The position numbers and the translations under genes are program-made. Below are positions 51,365-53,390 of a stretch of 53,390 nt of DNA, one piece after another. The stretch comes from Bacteroidota bacterium. GTDB lineage: Bacteria; Bacteroidota; Bacteroidia; JABEUT01. Where the stretch lies: contig JABDAL010000009.1 of NCBI GenBank assembly GCA_013289165.1, positions 1-53,390 on the forward strand, read 5' to 3'. The stretch's first letter is position 1. The number at the start of each line of letters is the position of its first letter. The notes beneath the pieces are model-generated. The model was not told the origin of the DNA, did no database searches, and saw nothing but the letters and a program-made list of their open reading frames with translations.

Positions 51365-52240
51365 ATGCTCTCTATCTCTCCCACCGAAATCCCTCAAAAT
51401 ATATTGCACTCGCATTTGGTATCCTCTGTAGGGCCAAGGCCGGTATGTTTTGCCAGTACTATTGATTCAAAAGGTAATCCTAACCTAAGCCCTTTCAGTT
51501 TCTTTAATGTTTTTGGTTCTAATCCACCTATTGCGGTATTTTCCCCGGCGCGTTCAGGCAGAACAGGACAACAAAAGAATACACTTGAAAATATATTGGA
51601 AGTCCCCGAAGTAGTGATTAACATTGTTACTTATAGCATGGTTCAGCAAACATCGCTTGCCAGTGCCGAATACCCCAAAGGGGTGAATGAGTTTGTAAAG
51701 TCGGGTTTTACGCCTATTCCCTCGGAGAAAGTAAGGCCCTTCCGGGTAAAAGAGTCGCCGGTACAAATGGAATGCAAAGTGCTGGAAGTAAAACATACCG
51801 GCACTGGGGGAGGTTCGGGCAACCTGGTGATTTGTGAAGTGATACATATGCATATTAACGAAGATATTTTAACCCCCGACGGGAGAATAGACCAGCAAAA
51901 AATAGACACCGTAGGCCGTATGGGTGGGCACTGGTATTGCCGTGCCCATGGAGATGCTCTCTTTGAGCTGCCACAGCCTAATTTCAATCTTGGAATTGGG
52001 GTAGATGCGCTGCCTGCTTCTATCAGAAACAGCCATGTATTTACAGGTAATAATTTAGGGCAATTGGGCAATGTAACCCACCTACCAACTGATGAGGAGA
52101 TAAAGGAATACGCCAATTTAGAAAGCTTCAAAGGGATGAAAAGCCTACCGGAAGAAAAACTTCATGAAGAAGTTAAAAAGCTTTTAGCTCAAAATAAGAT
52201 TGCAGAGGCTTGGAAACTATTGCTCGCCTATTTGAAATGA
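51365..52240 (+). CDS. Flavin reductase-like protein, FMN-binding split barrel
   Basis: The 291-residue protein has a flavin-reductase-like split-barrel domain in the first 200 residues. It includes LVSSVGPRPVCFASTIDSKGNPNLSPFSFFNVFGSNPPIAVFSPA, a pattern that binds FMN phosphate, and NILEVPEVVINIVTYSMVQQTSLASAEYPKGVNEF. The final 60 residues are helical and charged. The family reduces or binds FMN, and some members serve as partners of monooxygenases. No oxygenase gene is adjacent, so the partner is unknown. It is cytoplasmic and monocistronic by its surroundings. Confidence 0.85.
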   Translation: MLSISPTEIPQNILHSHLVSSVGPRPVCFASTIDSKGNPNLSPFSFFNVFGSNPPIAVFSPARSGRTGQQKNTLENILEVPEVVINIVTYSMVQQTSLASAEYPKGVNEFVKSGFTPIPSEKVRPFRVKESPVQMECKVLEVKHTGTGGGSGNLVICEVIHMHINEDILTPDGRIDQQKIDTVGRMGGHWYCRAHGDALFELPQPNFNLGIGVDALPASIRNSHVFTGNNLGQLGNVTHLPTDEEIKEYANLESFKGMKSLPEEKLHEEVKKLLAQNKIAEAWKLLLAYLK

Positions 52241-52309
52241 TTTCTTTAATAGGGTTGTAACTTTTTTGCCTACCTTCACGTCATAGAGTATCTTTTGAAA
52301 CTAAATCCT

Positions 52310-53038
52310 ATGAAACCCCCTATTTTATTGGCTGCTTTTGTCAGCCTGATCGTATTATCCTCCTGTGTATTTGTAGCCGGAGGTTCAGATATCAAATTCA
52401 GTTCTCTTCCACCCGAAGGAAAAACTATCCCCATTCAGCCATTTACAGCTATAAAAGCAGATGGCGTGTTTAATTTAATCTTGCAGCAGGGCAATACTGA
52501 AAGCGTGGTTGTAAAAGGCGATTATCCGAGTGATTTAAAAATAACAAATGATGGCAATACATTAATTGTAATGGATACCTTAAGCAACCATACTACCTGG
52601 GGAATCAAAAAAACGGACATATATGTAACATATAAACAACTGGATGCTATTGAAACCGAATCGGTGGGTAAGATTAAAACACTTGACACTATTAGAACAC
52701 ACCGGTTCACTTTTGAATCGGACGGAGTGGGCGAAAATGTTCTGCTTATTAACGCAGACTCTGTAACTACTTCCATAAACGGAGTGGGGGCAGATGTTCT
52801 GGCAGGCAAAGCCAACTATGCATCACTGGACGACAACGGGGTAGGTGCATTAAAGGCAAGAGATTTTAAAGTAAAAATACTGCATGCCAGCGTCAATGGT
52901 GTAGGCTCTGCCACTGTATATGCCGACAGCCTTATTTATTTAAATGTAAGTGGTGTTGGAGGAGTAACTTATTATGGCTCTGCCAGGGTAATGGAAAACG
53001 AAACTGATGGAGTTGGAAAGGTTAGACGAGGGGAATAA
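52310..53038 (+). CDS. DUF2807 (head GIN domain) lipoprotein
   Basis: The 242-residue product begins MKPPILLAAFVSLIVLSSC, a lipoprotein signal with lipobox LSSC. A TTG five codons earlier opens the frame but is not needed. The mature protein has the repetitive beta-helix-like pattern of DUF2807: FTAIKADGVFNLILQQGNTESVVVKGDY at the start, then short strands with repeated GVG turns (ESVGKI, ESDGVGENV, NGVGADV, DNGVGAL, NGVGSA, SGVGGV, TDGVGKV). This domain is common in Bacteroidota lipoproteins, whose role is probably structural or adhesive but unproven. A perfect palindromic terminator follows. Confidence 0.88.
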   Translation: MKPPILLAAFVSLIVLSSCVFVAGGSDIKFSSLPPEGKTIPIQPFTAIKADGVFNLILQQGNTESVVVKGDYPSDLKITNDGNTLIVMDTLSNHTTWGIKKTDIYVTYKQLDAIETESVGKIKTLDTIRTHRFTFESDGVGENVLLINADSVTTSINGVGADVLAGKANYASLDDNGVGALKARDFKVKILHASVNGVGSATVYADSLIYLNVSGVGGVTYYGSARVMENETDGVGKVRRGE

Positions 53039-53058
53039 TTAGAAAATTATTATAAACG

Positions 53059-53092
53059 AAAAGTCCATAAAATTTAAATTTTATGGACTTTT
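53059..53092. terminator. Bidirectional terminator, perfect 34-base palindrome
   Basis: AAAAGTCCATAAAATTT (53059-53075) is followed directly by its exact reverse complement (53076-53092). With A-runs on the left and T-runs on the right it can end transcripts from both the DUF2807 gene and rpsU, which converge on it. Confidence 0.9.
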
Positions 53093-53119
53093 CTATTTCT
53101 ACCTGCTTATTGCAGAGTA

Positions 53120-53311
53120 CTATTCCAAGGAGTCAATATATTTTTGGCGGAGAATGGCCTTCAGTTTTTTCTGTCTGCGCACTATTGATGGCTTATTATA
53201 AACCTTGCGTACACGGAGTTCCTTAACAACACCAATACGGTCAAATTTCTTCTTGAATGCTTTGAGTGACTTCTCAAGGTTCTCGCCTTCTTTTATTTGA
53301 ACAATAATCAT
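53120..53311 (-). CDS. rpsU: 30S ribosomal protein S21
   Basis: The 63-residue product starts MIIVQIKEGENLEKSLKAFK and continues KKFDRIGVVKELRVRKVYNKPS with a basic C-terminal helix (RRQKKLKAILRQKYID), the standard bS21 sequence. S21 binds near the 3' end of 16S rRNA at the platform of the small subunit. In Bacteroidota it takes part in hiding the anti-Shine-Dalgarno sequence, in line with the scarcity of Shine-Dalgarno sites in this window. Its promoter TACCTTTG is at 53342-53349 on the minus strand. Confidence 0.97.
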   Translation of the reverse strand: MIIVQIKEGENLEKSLKAFKKKFDRIGVVKELRVRKVYNKPSIVRRQKKLKAILRQKYIDSLE

Positions 53312-53341
53312 ATTTTATTCCTTATTTTTAGAAATGGGCTG

Positions 53342-53349
53342 CAAAGGTA
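53342..53349 (-). promoter_or_regulatory. Promoter -7 box of rpsU
   Basis: The minus strand reads TACCTTTG, an exact TAnnTTTG match, 30 bases before the rpsU ATG at 53311. Confidence 0.65.
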
Positions 53350-53390
53350 ATTATTTTTATAATACCTAAACAATTTTATAAAAAAATCTA

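Noticed and set aside
1-53390. tRNA, rRNA, CRISPR array, riboswitch or replication origin
   Set aside because: No cloverleaf, spaced direct-repeat array, conserved aptamer core or DnaA-box cluster was recognised in the intergenic regions, which are nearly all short.

Overview
The window comes from a member of the Bacteroidota. The evidence is: promoters of the TAnnTTTG type in front of most transcription units, with few Shine-Dalgarno sequences; a gliding-motility lipoprotein (GldH); a PKD-repeat protein with a type IX secretion (T9SS) C-terminal sorting domain; SusD-free but lipoprotein-rich gene content; a fused IcmF-type acyl-CoA mutase; and families largely restricted to this phylum (DUF2911, DUF4199, head-GIN/DUF2807). 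Base composition is AT-rich. The lineage looks environmental, near Chitinophagales or Sphingobacteriales rather than gut Bacteroides, but the order cannot be fixed from sequence reading alone. No tRNA, rRNA or CRISPR array was seen, and no gene-free stretch exceeds about 235 bases.

Layout. 0-9 kb: lysine/DAP genes (lysC-lysA operon; dapA divergent from a LysE-type exporter), a LuxC-type acyl-CoA reductase, folP-cdaA (dihydropteroate synthase with a c-di-AMP cyclase), a Skp/OmpH-like protein and a zinc-type CDF transporter. 8.8-10.9 kb: a probable redox-responsive unit, YceI, DoxX and HxlR-RidA, with GTATAC-type operators in both control regions. 10.9-24.3 kb: M61 peptidase, two TMTC-like membrane TPR proteins around a large lipoprotein, rpe, YqeY, DUF2911, a large secreted PIG-L deacetylase and an overlapping 35-residue membrane peptide. 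24.3-30.7 kb: an ECF sigma factor, an anti-sigma-like protein predicted to span both membranes, two paralogous PKD lipoproteins and a five-repeat PKD T9SS cargo protein. 30.8-39.1 kb: scoAB, glycosyltransferases, a sulfotransferase, gldH-metF, ribE and lysS. 39.2-41.9 kb: two tandem outer-membrane barrel paralogues. 41.9-45.5 kb: an hppA operon with three small uncharacterised genes. 45.6-47.2 kb: an accessory insert with two orphan genes and a truncated IS1595-type transposase. 47.2-53.4 kb: DUF4199, icmF, flavin reductase, a DUF2807 lipoprotein and rpsU.

The most interesting system is the ECF unit at 24.3-30.7 kb. The sigma gene and the separate T9SS PKD gene upstream carry the same 14-base block followed, at identical spacing, by CGTA. 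This reads as AACC-N16-CGTA, an ECF-type promoter. The inferred circuit is an autoregulated sigma factor, a single-polypeptide anti-sigma factor joining the cytoplasm to an outer-membrane barrel, and surface PKD proteins as output or as signal partners. The anti-sigma resembles the dual membrane-spanning anti-sigma proteins described in Bacteroides thetaiotaomicron, but the PKD lipoproteins and T9SS cargo in the circuit are features I do not recognise from that description.

The second system is the HxlR unit: an imperfect 38-base dyad made of GTATAC-like half-sites lies just upstream of the yceI promoter, and a perfect 12-base palindrome with the same core lies between doxX and hxlR.
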